From Pteria penguin (lineage: Eukaryota; Mollusca; Bivalvia; Pterioida; Pteriidae): a DNA stretch of 64,000 nt. The translations under genes were made by a program, and so were the position numbers. The notes beneath the pieces were generated by a model that saw nothing but the letters and a program-made list of their open reading frames with translations, was not told the origin of the DNA and searched no databases. Of the stretch, positions 39,701-49,544 are shown in pieces. Every line of letters begins with the position of its first letter. Position 1 is the first letter of the stretch. The stretch covers positions 1,364,001-1,428,000 of the forward strand of contig CM068588.1 of assembly GCA_035048485.1 (NCBI GenBank), read 5' to 3'.

Positions 39701-42700
39701 AAATGGCTTATCAATGGTTGTGCACTCCTTCATGAATTCAATAGATCCACCAGGATCAGCTGATATATCTGAAATGGCTAGGAGGCGATGGGGTAAATGG
39801 GGACAGCCGGGTGATTCAGGTATCCAAGGTTCCATTTGCCGCTGAAGTAAAACTTTGGCATCCGGAATCGTCATAAGTCGTGGAGCATTCGGTGCCCAGT
39901 ATATCCCATTTACGATCACTGATGCATAAGGCGCAATCTGAAAATACAATCAAGAATATCATAAAATATACTTTTATCTTAAGTATAAGAGAAGCTTATT
40001 AGATTGACACAGATGTGAAAGTAGCGAAAATCACAATTTATATGCCAATGTACAGGATGACCTGTCAATACCTTGAGTTTTACTGGCTTATCTGAAAAAC
40101 AGATAGGAAGGTGAAAGATGTTCGTCACAAAAAATCTTGTCCGACAGTCAAGACAAAATTCTTGTTGCTAGCTACATGTAATAAGATCTGGAACAACCTG
40201 CCATTAATGAAGTTTAATGTCCTTGCTACTAAAAGTATAGATACTGACCTCAAAAAACATGTTACAGATATTGACCTTACGACTAATTTTTCATATACTG
40301 AACTTATAACTAACTTTTCAGACCCTGACCATATGAATAATGTTACAGATACTAGCCTCATAATTTAGGTTACAGATACGCATCTAATGATTTGTGTTAC
40401 AGAAACCGACCTTCTGATTTATGTTGAGAAACTGACCTTATGACTGAAGTTTGAAGCATATCTATTAGGATGAAGTTCAAACTCCTCAGCATCAAAGGGT
40501 CCCCCATCCTTCCTGACATAGTGGTTTTCTCTCCTGGCTACACATGCATATAACTTATTGGTAGCTGTAATGCAAAACCAAATTTTTTTCAGGCTCATTA
40601 AAAAGCAGACCTGCAATATCCTTTTAAAAAGTTTTATTTCTAAGTGAACCAAATTTTACAATTTTCAAAAAACAGATTTGTGACACATAAGTGCAATATG
40701 CAACTATTCTTCTTTGTACCGCTGTCTTTAAAAAAACATATTTTTTTAGCTTATTTATGAATAAGCACACAGAATATAGTGCTAACTCTGCAAAAATATA
40801 AATACTGCTGAAATATGTAAACATACAGCATTATGAGATTGTAGTCATATAACCCTTTTTATATACCAGTACAATGAAATTTGATCTGTGCAGTGATCTC
40901 TTTAAAGTGTGAAGGAAAGAGTAAAATTACTACTCAAAAATAAAGTTCGATGAGTTTAATATACCTCCATGTTTGGCTACTTTGGGTAGATGTTCAGGTT
41001 CAATATATTCATGAGGGAACTCCTGAAACACTTCTTGGGCACCCTGAAATATTGATCGTTCATTTAAAAATTATTCAAGAACATATTCCACTGAATATTA
41101 ATTATTATGTGTTACATTTAATGTTATGAGCTGACTTCAGGTAATGGTTAAATACCTAGCTGCTCAAGTTTCATTTCTTTAAAGGCTTTTGTGTTTTAAA
41201 GGATTGTATCTTGTTCATTTTTAACATGTAAAAATTTTAACATGTTAAAATTTTATAAAATTTCACGTTTTTAATTTCCTAATGTAACACAATAATTTCC
41301 CATAAATATACATATATGACGGCTACGCCACTGCTAAAGGAAGGGAGAAAATCTTGAATAGCGAGGAAGTCAACAATAAGGGAAAACAAACCTGTGACAC
41401 GTTCCCTGATCCAGTGAATACAAAGACAAGTGGTCCCAGTGACTTTGGCATACGTTCTAGTGATATTTCATACCCTGCATCTCTGACAGCTTGACGAGCT
41501 TGCTCTGTGTTACGATAATTGTGACTTGGCCCAATGTACTGGGAAATAAAAAAAAAAAATTGTAAAATTAATGATGTCTTCACCATGATATTCATTCAAA
41601 ATATTTTCATGTTTCACACATGGATTTATCAGACAATGTAGTCTTACATTCACATATCTTTTTTTTTTTTAATTACAATCATTTTAAACCATAGGAATGA
41701 TATCAAAACATTAACTCTTAGACTTAATAACTCAAATACTGTTACCATGAATCACATGACTCAGTCCTTTAAATTATCTAAAACAAATTCTATCATAAGA
41801 AACACTTCCATCTAACAACAGGCGCTTTCGCTGTTACTGCGGGACTAACATTTTGGTTGGCAAATGATTACATTTCCCATAAAACTTTTGACATTATAAT
41901 AAAAAATTGATTGTCTCTGACATCATATTGTGGGAACAATTAACGTTTTGCTAACCAAACTGTTAGTCCCGCAATAAAGTCAAAAGAATCGATAAAGAAG
42001 AATGCTTAGAGAGACACCTTCATACATCTAAACTAAAATCAGGAAAAATCAATGAATGAAATTTTGTTATGCATCAAATGCTATGAAGGTATTCTTAACA
42101 TGCCCATATCCAAGATCGTTTTTTTTCCATTTTTTATTTTTTTTTTTTTTGGAGGAAAATATTTTGACCAAAAAAAATCTCCAACCCCATTCAATGAGTG
42201 TATCTCAAACATTTTCATGAATCATGCTGTATACTTTGCAATATAACTGGGGGGAAGGGGATTGGTTCAGGGATTCTGCCCGTTTTGGATCTCTAGTTGC
42301 TTGAACTGTACAAGATGACTATGAAGAGTCATGGCTTAGAGATATGTGGAACCTGAATCCTTTATCATGATCACATGACTATAACTCAGAGATATACCAT
42401 AAATGGTGTGTGATGTCCAAGAGCCAGGAGTCTCAGTCCAATACCATGGAGAATATTGATCATCCCAGCTACTCCTGCGTACTTCCCGAAGGCAACAACA
42501 CGCTGACCATTGGAGTCAACCATCCTCTCGTAGTCTATTAAACGAATGTTCTGTAAAAGAATTGATAGTTACTATCACTATTCATTATTCATTTACTATT
42601 CAGTATTATTTCCTTACAATGCATTAAAGTCTCCAAGGAGGTTAAATAAATATATATATATTACATCTGGACATCTTTTTTCAATTTATAGTCTAGGTTG

Positions 42701-44168
42701 GACATATTCTCTCTCTGGGTCTACTTTGTTTTTAAAAACCTGTAGGAGGGACATATTCTCTACACAGGCTTACCTTCTTTGTTATAGTGTCTAGAAAAGG
42801 CATATTCAACCCACTTCAATCTTACTACTTTCACTGAGCATTTGGATGAAACAAATTATCTAGGAATAACTATTACTTTACTTTTTCCATATGATTTCAA
42901 GGATGGGCATATTCAACCCTCCATTGGTACAAATATCACAGTACACAATGTATGTACAGTCCAGGTGGAACTTAATTTGCCCACTGGTCACAGTGGGCAT
43001 TTTTAGAGTGGGCATTAAAAATGTCCACAGAACACAGTGGACATTCTTGTAAGAGCCAGTTGGAATTAACATACAGGTAAGTGGACAGCTTGATAGCTCA
43101 GGTAAATGTCCACTCCTAATGCCCACTGAAATTTCAGGTGGACTGCCCACTGTGGACAGTGGGCATTCAAAGTTCCACCCGGACTGTACCATACATTGTA
43201 CATACATTAAGGTAAGGCATACCTTTTCTATAACAGCATCTAGGAGAGGCATATTCTCTTTCTGGGCCTTTATAGTGTGAGAGAAGAAAGCATATGTCTT
43301 GTTTGGCATGAGTAGGTCTATGGGGACACTCTTCACTCCAATGATAAGATTAGCCTCACTCATGTCCTCTTGAATGTGAGCACCTACTGCAGCATATTCC
43401 TGAAACAAACAAATCAAACCAGTTACAAGACATGTCTTCGGAATTATATTCTAAAACTATACTTCATCATGGTCCCCTGAAAATCAGGTAAAATCTGGTG
43501 TATACAGTACAGTCCAGGTGGAACTTAATTTGCCCACTGGTCACAATGGGCATTTTTAGAGTGGGCATTAAAAATGTCCACTGGACACAGTGGACATTCT
43601 TGTAAGAGCCAGTTGGATTTAACATACAGGTATGTGGACAGCTTGATAGCTCAGGTAAATGTCCACTCCTAATGCCCACTGAAATTTCAAGTGGACTGCC
43701 CACTATGGACAGTGGGCACTCAAAGTTCCACTCGGACTGTATATGTACTGTATAAGTAGAAAGCATCTCCTACCTGGCTGGCCACACCTGCCATGAATAT
43801 CCAAAGCATACACTTATATGACATCTTCTTCTTCTAATATGAAGTGTACTAAAAAGTTGAGCATTATACTTCATGTACACATGTATATGATATTACATTT
43901 AATCTTCATTTATGCTACAGGTGAACAAAAATTCTTATACCTGCATATTATAAGCCCTGCGATTGGAGGGTTGTACAATGACCTTGACTCCATTTTTGAT
44001 CAATTTGCGTACATGTCTTGGATTAAGAGGTGCTCTTCTTTCCCACACATTGATTGTCTCTCTTCTTATTGCTAAAACCCTTGGCACATCGGACATGAAA
44101 CGTTTGATTGCATTATCATTATTCTTTAAAACCCCTAAACCGAAGAATTTTGATTTTGCTCGTAACAT
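18711..44168 (-). CDS. AASS: AASS, bifunctional lysine-ketoglutarate reductase / saccharopine dehydrogenase, 22 coding exons
   Basis: Mitochondrial enzyme of lysine catabolism: the N-terminal half (LKR) condenses lysine with 2-oxoglutarate to saccharopine, and the C-terminal half (SDH) splits it to aminoadipate semialdehyde and glutamate. Coding exons, 5' to 3': 43941-44168, 43223-43399, 42398-42550, 41392-41538, 40965-41043, 40437-40564, 39663-39937, 39436-39547, 39080-39139, 37615-37685, 33797-33924, 33292-33421, 32338-32448, 30456-30564, 29552-29628, 29128-29191, 28202-28369, 26175-26270, 25631-25746, 24616-24704, 21752-21928, 18711-18829. All junctions are GT-AG, the phase is continuous, and the sum is 2,814 nt (937 aa; human 926 by memory). 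Seen: basic N-terminus (likely mitochondrial targeting), [49 protein letters not shown]-like [13 protein letters not shown] (LKR); linker about 434-480; Rossmann GSGYVS 497-502, [52 protein letters not shown] (SDH). No disabling change was seen. Introns carry the arrays and elements listed separately. Confidence 0.96.
18876..21010. repeat. Degenerate ~59-bp tandem array filling AASS intron 21
   Basis: Diverged copies of a unit of about 59 bp contain GTGGTGGAGGATAACAC, AGGATATTTCACCTATAT and ATGGTGGACAGTGTTGAG. The central part (20200-20560) is homogeneous, with about six near-identical copies; the edges are degenerate. A TA-flanked transposon (19139-19987) interrupts the array. Repeats begin about 45 bp from the exon-22 acceptor. 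Confidence 0.9.
19139..19987. mobile_element. Non-autonomous pogo/Tigger-like element, 849 bp
   Basis: Ends CAGTCGCACTTCGATAACTC and its inverse AGTTAAAAGTTCGACTG are flanked by TA on each side, the pogo/Tigger signature. A second copy at 50688-53994 shares the full interior apart from an insertion. There is no transposase frame. It is inserted in the 59-bp array: array sequence resumes directly after the right TA. Confidence 0.82.
22040..22123. repeat. Imperfect ~84-nt hairpin in AASS intron 20
   Basis: The arm beginning GTGCACCCCCATTATGT pairs with the inverse of GTTTCACACAATGGTGCAC; about 38 nt per arm with a few mismatches, around a loop near ATTATGAG. It may be a tiny MITE or a structured intronic RNA; no target duplication was identified. 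Confidence 0.6.
23343..23735. repeat. Foldback element with ~100-bp inverted arms, AASS intron 20
   Basis: The left arm (about 23343-23441; includes CTGTGGTAGATCTC and AGCAGTTCATCTC) is inverted at about 23636-23735 (GAGATGAACTGCTATGG, GAGATCTACCACAG). The arms have diverged by roughly 15-20 percent. There is no coding capacity; the short plus-strand frame at 23565 lies within it. Confidence 0.7.
23855..24555. mobile_element. Possible ~700-bp inverted-repeat element, AASS intron 20
   Basis: TATAATGGGCACCTGTGTAT near 23857 is imperfectly mirrored by TTTGCATTATACCCGGGTG near 24530. These resemble ends of known non-autonomous DNA elements, but similarity between the ends is short and boundaries are approximate. 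Confidence 0.35.
26279..27820. repeat. ~64-copy, 24-bp minisatellite abutting the AASS exon-18 acceptor
   Basis: About 64 copies of the 24-bp unit AACGATATAATTATTACTGA+GAGT occupy most of intron 17. On the AASS sense strand each unit reads ATATCGTTACTCTCAG, matching the true exon-18 acceptor ATATCGTTATTTCAG except in the tract. The exon-proximal part (about 26300-26740) alternates two unit types (with ACGATATAATTATT or ACCACATAATTACT), a 48-bp higher-order unit; the distal part is mostly one type. Occasional 2-3 bp deletions occur. The long Ile/Ser/Leu-rich open frames here are artefacts. Confidence 0.97.
30110..30325. repeat. Six-copy 35-bp tandem array, AASS intron 14
   Basis: About six near-identical copies of a 35-bp unit containing CACACTCTTCATAAAAC and GATGACTCACTGGGTC follow each other without spacers. 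It is about 130 bp from the exon-14 donor. Confidence 0.93.
32093..32340. repeat. Tandem copies of the AASS exon-13 end and its 5' splice site
   Basis: A unit of 58 bp (one unit 64 bp) is repeated downstream of exon 13. On the sense strand each copy holds the last codons of exon 13 (reading M-R-A/T-L-H-E) and GAGAAGTAAGT, the exon-13 donor. Unit starts on the plus strand are 32093, 32157, 32215, 32273; the genuine donor is at 32337-32336. The copy after 32157 has lost the GT (ATAAGT). Use of an intronic copy would put TAA in frame straight after the true exon end. Confidence 0.92.
32900..33265. repeat. ~15-copy 24-bp tandem array next to AASS exon 12
   Basis: About fifteen imperfect copies of GTAAGCTATAAAGCTTGACTCAG lie 27 bp downstream of exon 12 in intron 12. 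On the plus strand unit junctions read CAGGTAAG, a perfect 5' splice-site consensus, but this strand is antisense to AASS; the sense RNA instead contains CUUACCUG. Confidence 0.92.
35460..35733 (+). mobile_element. tRNA-derived SINE, third copy, AASS intron 10
   Basis: AGCCAGTGTGGCTCAGTGAA head, B box GGTTCAACACC (degraded), diverged body, GGCAGATACCATTACCATAT and a tail AATCAATCAATCAATC. It is more diverged than the other copies and antisense to AASS. Confidence 0.8.
35740..35930 (+). mobile_element. 5'-truncated SINE copy directly after the previous one
   Basis: It starts within the body (GATGTGACAATAAAAACCGA), continues CCTCACTGCTTCGGGTGGG and GGCAGATGCCATCACCATAT, and ends in an AATCAATAATCAAT tail. 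The tRNA head is missing; it abuts the tail of the preceding copy. Confidence 0.8.
36225..36606. mobile_element. 382-bp terminal-inverted-repeat element, AASS intron 10
   Basis: Left end TTAGGCTTAAAAAAAATATC with TTTGTTTCCTGTAAC, and right end GTTACAGGAAACAAACATAT ... GGGCCTAA, form inverted repeats of about 38 bp. Interior holds GGCGCC-rich sequence and an A-run. No transposase frame. Confidence 0.72.
37535..37580. repeat. Partial duplicate of AASS exon 10 in the adjacent intron
   Basis: AAAACTTGCCTAAGGTCATT and the following bases to about 37574 repeat, with a few changes, the plus-strand exon-10 sequence at 37615-37660 (GAAACTTGCTGCCTAAGGTC...). The copy lies about 75 bp downstream of the donor in the sense direction; its donor GT context is altered (GTTAAT). 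Confidence 0.75.
38160..38395. repeat. Dispersed GGTCAAAAGTCA-type repeat, AASS intron 9
   Basis: AAGGTCAAAAGTCATG appears twice, about 160 bp apart, with TCTGGTCATAAAGAA after each. Together with the spacing this resembles the direct-repeat interior of the other GGTCA-type elements in the window. Confidence 0.5.
41838..41973. mobile_element. 136-bp MITE-like inverted repeat, AASS intron 3
   Basis: TGCGGGACTAACA at 41838 is inverted as TGTTAGTCCCGCA ending at 41973, and similarity continues inward (TTTTGGTTGGCAAA and TTTTGCTAACCAAA). No coding capacity; target duplication uncertain. Confidence 0.7.
42957..43186. mobile_element. 230-bp palindromic MITE, copy in AASS intron 2
   Basis: The ends CAGTCCAGGTGGAACTT and AAGTTCCACCCGGACTG are inverted repeats with TA outside both. 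Inner sequence (GCCCACTG ... CAGTGGGC) continues the foldback. It lies 36 bp downstream of exon 2 and is about 96 percent identical to, and in the same orientation as, the copy at 43510-43739. Confidence 0.9.
43510..43739. mobile_element. 230-bp palindromic MITE, copy in AASS intron 1
   Basis: Exactly the same length as the copy at 42957-43186, with the same TIRs and TA flanks (43508-43509 and 43740-43741). It lies 110 bp upstream of exon 2, so the two copies bracket that exon. Confidence 0.9.
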
Positions 44169-44275
44169 TTCTGTTCTGTAGATGACGAGTTACCCTCCTC
44201 AGTTGATGAAATCAAATTGTAGAAAAACTTCCCTATTATTCCTTGATAAAATTTACAAAATTTTCCTTCCTTTTC
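44169..44275 (-). other. AASS: AASS 5' UTR part of exon 1 with upstream acceptor
   Basis: On the minus strand, TGTCCTTTTTTTGCAG|GAAAA at 44276/44275 is a strong 3' splice site with a long pyrimidine tract, about 107 nt before the AASS ATG. It implies at least one further 5' non-coding exon. Inferred from sequence only. Confidence 0.5.
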
Positions 44276-44501
44276 CTGCAAAAAAAGGACAATTGTTAAG
44301 TGCATGTTACCATTTTTTCTGAAGTTTATACGATATTCACAGTATTTCAAATATCAAAGAAATAGGAAAGATAAGCTCTATCATACATTTTGATCATGTT
44401 TCTCAGATTTCTGGTACTAAAAAATAACATCATAAATACATGTTTTTTCTCTAATGGGAAAACACATCGACCCATTGAGTCAGATTTTGGTTCATTTTTA
44501 A

Positions 44502-47100
44502 ACAAGAGGCCCAAGTGGGCCTATATCGCTCACCTGAGTACCTAGATTATCAGTCATGCATGAAGGAAGAATTCATTTATTTTTGCATTAATGTGACTAA
44601 GTCAACACAGATGTGGAAAATATGTCAAATTTTATTTCAGGCTAGAATAAAAAACAACACTTTTCTGCACATCCATTCAGGTGATTTTGATATTAAGCAT
44701 TTCCTTTGTCTCTGCAAGAAGTCATTCAGGGCAACAAGTTAGTCATTTTCTTTAGGTGGGGCCTTTTGTTGATTGATTTCAAGTCTGGGTCATGAACAAC
44801 AATTGTTTCAAATATTGTCCAGATCTAACTTAAAATTGCCTAATTTCATATGTTGAGTGTTGAGAAACATCTAAAAACTTATTTAGATGTGTAAAGAAAT
44901 GAAAAAAAAATTTTGACCACAGCTGGATTTGAACCGCTACTCTCCATATTTCAATTACCAAGTGGTATATGTACTATTGTGAGAACTGCTTTTTAGACAT
45001 GGTGGCATTATCTGTTAACCAATTTGGATGAAATTTACCAAATTGATAGAGGACTTTTAGTACTTCATGTATTCCATGTTTCATTAAAATCTTTCATGTG
45101 GTATAACAGCAGAAGTGAAAAATGTGATTGAATCGTTCCTATACACCCTCATTTGGAAGTCTTAAAAAATTCATAGAAAATCCAAAAATTGAGATATTGA
45201 CAAAATTCTTTCAAAGTAACAATCCTTACCATAATTATGATCACAATAGTCCATAAGAAATCATCATTATCAATTAACTAGGAAATATGACACTTTTTTC
45301 TGCATTGAATCACCAAGTCCAAAGAAATGTCGAAAAAAATTCTAAAATTTGATTTTGGAAGGTAACCAAAATGACAATACATCTTCACTCATCCCTCTAG
45401 ATCATTTCTATGCATTCTGTTTGTCTCTGTATACAGCCCGTATGAAAAAGAATATTGTTAAACGAGGGAACTCTTTTGTGACCTACTCTTGACTATGGTG
45501 GCGCCACCTGTAAAGAGGTCTGGACGAAAACAACAGAATTTGAAGAGGATCATAAGTGACTTATTTCTACCAAGATTTATTAAAATCCTTCGAACAGTTT
45601 TGTAGAAAAAGTTGAAAATGTGAAAAATGGCCAAACCCCCCCCCCCCCTTTTTTTTTTGGAAGTCTTAAACGTAAAATTCCTAATTTCATATGTTGAGTG
45701 TTGAGAAACATCTAAAAACTTATTTAGATGTGTAAAAAAAAAAAAAAAATTTTTTGACCACAGCTGGATTTGAACCGCTACTCTCCATATTTCAATTACC
45801 AAGTGGTATATGTACCATTGTGAGACCTACTTTTAGACATGGTGGCATTATCTGTTAACCAATTTGGATGATCCGCACAAAAAACAAAACCTTTGAAAAG
45901 GACTATGAGTACTTGCATCCTACCCAGTTTTATCACAATCCTTCAAGTTGTTCTGTAGATCAAGTTGAAGATATGAAAAATTGTCCCCCCCCCCCTTTTC
46001 TTGGAAGTCTTAAAAAATTCATAAAAAATTCAAAAATCGAGACATTGAAAAAATTCCTTCGCACCAGCATTCCTTACCATAGAAATGATTAAATGAAACC
46101 AAATGAATGCATCAATGTTTACTAAAAGAAAATAATAACTCTTTAATGCATTAAAATAACAAAGTCCAAAATAAAAATGAAAAAAACGTCAAAAATTTGA
46201 TTTCGGAATGGAACCAAAAATATCAACACTTCTTCCCATATGCCTCTAAATCATTCTATGCAGTCGGTTTGTCGCTGTATGCACCCGATCTGAATAAGAA
46301 GTTTGTCAAAGGAGGGTACCCTCTGTGACCTACTTTTGTCTGTGGTGGTGCCACCTGTTCATGGATCCTGACAAAGATGACCACATTTGTCGGGGACCTT
46401 GAGTATTTGATGCATGCCAAGTTTCATTGAATTCCAGCAAGTGGTTCCGAAGAAAAAGTTCAAACTGTGAAATGTTTACCCCAATTATCCCACCCCCCTT
46501 TTTCTTGAAAGTCTTAAAAAATTCATAAAAAATCCAAAACATAAAATATTGAAAAATTTTCTTTGCAGTAGTATTTCTTACCATCAAAATGATCAAATTA
46601 AACCAAATTAATGCATCAATGTTTACTAAAAGAAAAAAATACCTCTTTTCTGCATTAAAACTACCAAGTACAAAAAAACGTCAAAAAAACGTCAAAAATT
46701 TGATTTCGGAACGGAACCAAAAATAACAACACTTCTTCACACATCCCTCTAGATCATTCCTATGCATTCGGTTTGTCTCTGTATGCCCCCGGTCTGAAGA
46801 AGAAGTTTGTCAAAGGAGGGTACCCTCTTTGACCTACTTTTGCCTGTGGTGGCGCCACCTGTTGATGAATCCGGACGAAAAACAACAACACTTGTAGGGG
46901 ACCATGAGTACTACATGCTTATCAAGTTTCATCAAATTCTGTTCAGTGGTTCTGGAGAAGAAGTCGAAAATGTGAAAAGTTAACGACGGACGACGGACGA
47001 CGGACGACAGACGACGGACGACGGACGGACGACGGACGACGGACGACGGACGGTGATTGATCACAATAGCTCACTTGAGCCTTTGGCTCAGGTGAGCTAA
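44502..47100. repeat. 2.6-kb dispersed element with internal tandem units and terminal GCTCACCTGAG motifs
   Basis: It begins ACAAGAGGCCCAAGTGGGCC with TCGCTCACCTGAG and ends AGCTCACTTGAGCC with GGCTCAGGTGAGCTAAAAA; GCTCACCTGAG is thus inverted at the two ends. The interior holds about four copies of a unit of roughly 480-500 bp (GTTTGTCAAAGGAGGGTACC, GACCTACTTTTG, GGTGGCGCCACCTGTT) and a 185-bp near-identical direct repeat (44848-45032 and 45683-45870). That repeat carries GGATTTGAACC, the inverse of a tRNA B box. A (GACG)n run sits at 46984-47052. Such elements are common in bivalve genomes; no transposase frame is present. Confidence 0.75.
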
Positions 47101-48475
47101 AAAAGTCTTAAGACTTTAACAATACTAGTTTAGACATAACAGTGGCAGATGTAGTTTCCATAGAATATGATGGCGTCAAAATTGTTTTACGTCAGATACT
47201 GTCCCAAATGGGAAGTACCTCTGTGTAACCAAAAATCAGAATTCCTCATCTGAGAGATTGTTATTCTGTTGATGACGGGTGTTTAAGAATACCTCAATTT
47301 CAAAAATATTTCCGTTATATCCTGAATTGTGCATAACCTGTCTAGTGTTTACTACACTATATATTAAAGCAATCTTACTCAGTAACTGCCTTATTGTGAC
47401 AGGATTCCTGATTATGACTTAAATTCGGCAACAATGCGGAGTATCGCAATTACTAAAATCAGTCACAGTTTGCATTTAGTCAACTACCAAATCCATTGTT
47501 CTCGATGTGGGCACTTTTATGTGGCCAACTTACGTCATAATCATATGACGTCATAAATATCACAAAGTGCATGTGTATGTTGACGTTATTTTAGTTGCGA
47601 TATTCTGCATTAACAATTCAGTCTACCATCCAATTGATATATTTCCTTCTTCTGTAGTAAATTATGGGGATTGAGTAATCCCTAATCCAGCAGTTACCCA
47701 AATTTTTACACCAAACCACTTTTTTTTTTTTTTCTATCACAAAAGTGCTATTGAATCCACTATACTCGTCACCCCACCCCTCAAATCCTTAAAAAAACAT
47801 ACTAGATCTCCCCTTGATCTAGCCAATCTTTCAACAGATTTAGAGTATAATCTTTTTCCCCTCACTCCACTTCCTCTCCCTCTTGCACATTCCTTCCCAC
47901 CCATGTCTCTCTCTCTCATCTTCACACCCCCCCCCCCCCTTTCCATGGCCTCGCATATGAACAACAGAGATCCTTGCTAACACAGACTGAGCAATTTTTG
48001 AAGTCTTTCTATTTAATATGACTCTGTTATTATGTAAATTAATTTCGCCTATGATTTTTCCTTAATGGTTGCTGGACAGAGAAAAAATTCCTCTGCAGGA
48101 AACAACAGCTTTACCACTTACAGGCCTTCAAGTCTGTTGCCAGTGTTGGGCAAAAAAGTCAACCACTTGTAAATATCATAGCCATACTCTTATACTTACG
48201 TGTCCAAAAACTTTAATTACGTTGTCCAAATATATGAGTGCAACATGTAAAATTGGAAATACTTGATTGAATGTCTAGAATTACAAAAGGCATTCATCTA
48301 ATCAATCAGAATTTAAAACCATTATGTCAGGCAAGAATTCATCGGTAAATGGTAATGACTATTTTGAAGGCTTCAGGTTAACGAACGGCGCGGTCATCAA
48401 CTGAACGGAATATGCAAATGAAGATGAAAAGAGAGAAACCATGTGTAAATAATAACATTCTAAAACAATACTTAC
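47101..48475. other. Intergenic / AASS first intron, with CRE site
   Basis: No gene is recognised. A full CRE palindrome TGACGTCA lies at 47546-47553, close to TACGTCATAA at 47531. The C-run near 47928-47939 and the T-run near 47720 are low-complexity. If the first AASS exon is at about 48.5 kb, this is AASS intron sequence. Confidence 0.4.
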
Positions 48476-48570
48476 ACCCGATAAGACTGACTTATTTCTC
48501 GCTGTTTGTAAACATGTCTGGCAACTGCGTTTTATGCGTCTGCTTGTAATCGCTGGTTATTGAATGTGCA
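48476..48570 (-). other. AASS: Candidate 5' non-coding exon and promoter of AASS
   Basis: On the minus strand CGGGT|GTAAGTATT at 48476/48475 is a near-perfect 5' splice site, the best match upstream of the exon-1 acceptor at 44275. Nearby are CCAATCAG at about 48574, an octamer ATGCAAAT at about 48413 and AGGTCAAAGTGAACT at about 48633. The exon's upstream limit is a guess; there is no transcript evidence. Confidence 0.35.
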
Positions 48571-48879
48571 TCAGCCAATCAGAGACGGGCAATCAACACA
48601 CCTCCCTGTGTGTGAAGGTCAAAAATGAATCGAGGTCAAAGTGAACTCTTTTAAGTACACCGCAACGAAAACAACATAAAAAGTGCAGTTTTCAGTTCAA
48701 TATTTCTTATTTGTATTTATTTTGCCTGCAAACGATGTTCGGGGTGGGAGGGGAATATCGGAATCACACCGTCCGTCCGTCTGTCCGTCTGTCCGGATAA
48801 GAAGTTTTAACTGTAGTATATACCAGTGATTTCAACTTCGTTACCGATCGAAGGACCGGGTATTTTTCCGTCATAGAGA

Positions 48880-49042
48880 CCAGTGGCGGATTTAGGGGGG
48901 TTTGAGTGGGTTCGGAAAAAAACCCCAGATACCAAAAATCCTTAAAAGAAGGTTTAACAGTGGCCAATTTCTTGAAAATTTGGGATTAACAAACCCCCTA
49001 ACCCTGCAAACACCTCCTCAGGCGAGCTTCTGGATCCGCCAC
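48880..49042. mobile_element. ~163-bp MITE-like element with GTGGCGGAT ends
   Basis: AGTGGCGGATTTAG at the left is inverted as CTGGATCCGCCAC at the right. The GTGGCGGAT-type end is frequent in molluscan repeats. No clear target duplication. Upstream, 48764-48800 is a CCGTCTGTCCGT repeat tract. Confidence 0.6.
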
Positions 49043-49544
49043 ATACAGATCTATCCATACCATACTGATTTGCTTCTATCAATAAGAAAGAGAGAAAGAA
49101 AGGCTGTTTCAATTCTTATTCAATTATTTTCGGTAGACTGACAATAAACAAGCTGTGTGTTAAAATGTATTTGTGTTTCTAGCAAGCAGGAGATGCTCAT
49201 TCTCCCCGGGCACCTGATCTCACTCCATCACAGGGGTTCACATATGCTCTCCAGGTAGACATATTTTGTCATTTTCCACTTGGTTTCCATTTTCACTGAT
49301 TTTGTATGTCCTCTGGTTTCATGATTTTTAGACTTATGGTTTGGATTTATCCATCATCTTTACTTTACAGACCTTGCTTCTATCCCAAAATATTTTTTGC
49401 TCGAGACTCGTGTCAAATTTACCAAACTTAGGACCCATTTTGTTTATTTGTGCTTTTTTTAGGGGGGGGGGTGGTTGCTTTGTTTTGTTTTTGTTTATTT
49501 GACGGTTTGTTTTATGTTCGGTTTCAAGTTTTAGCGATCGAATA

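Noticed and set aside
42878..43222. Extension of the AASS exon-2 open frame beyond its end, and the frame at 43467-43766
   Set aside because: Beyond the donor at 43222-43221 the frame translates the 230-bp MITE; the second frame is the other MITE copy. Homology to AASS stops exactly at the donor.
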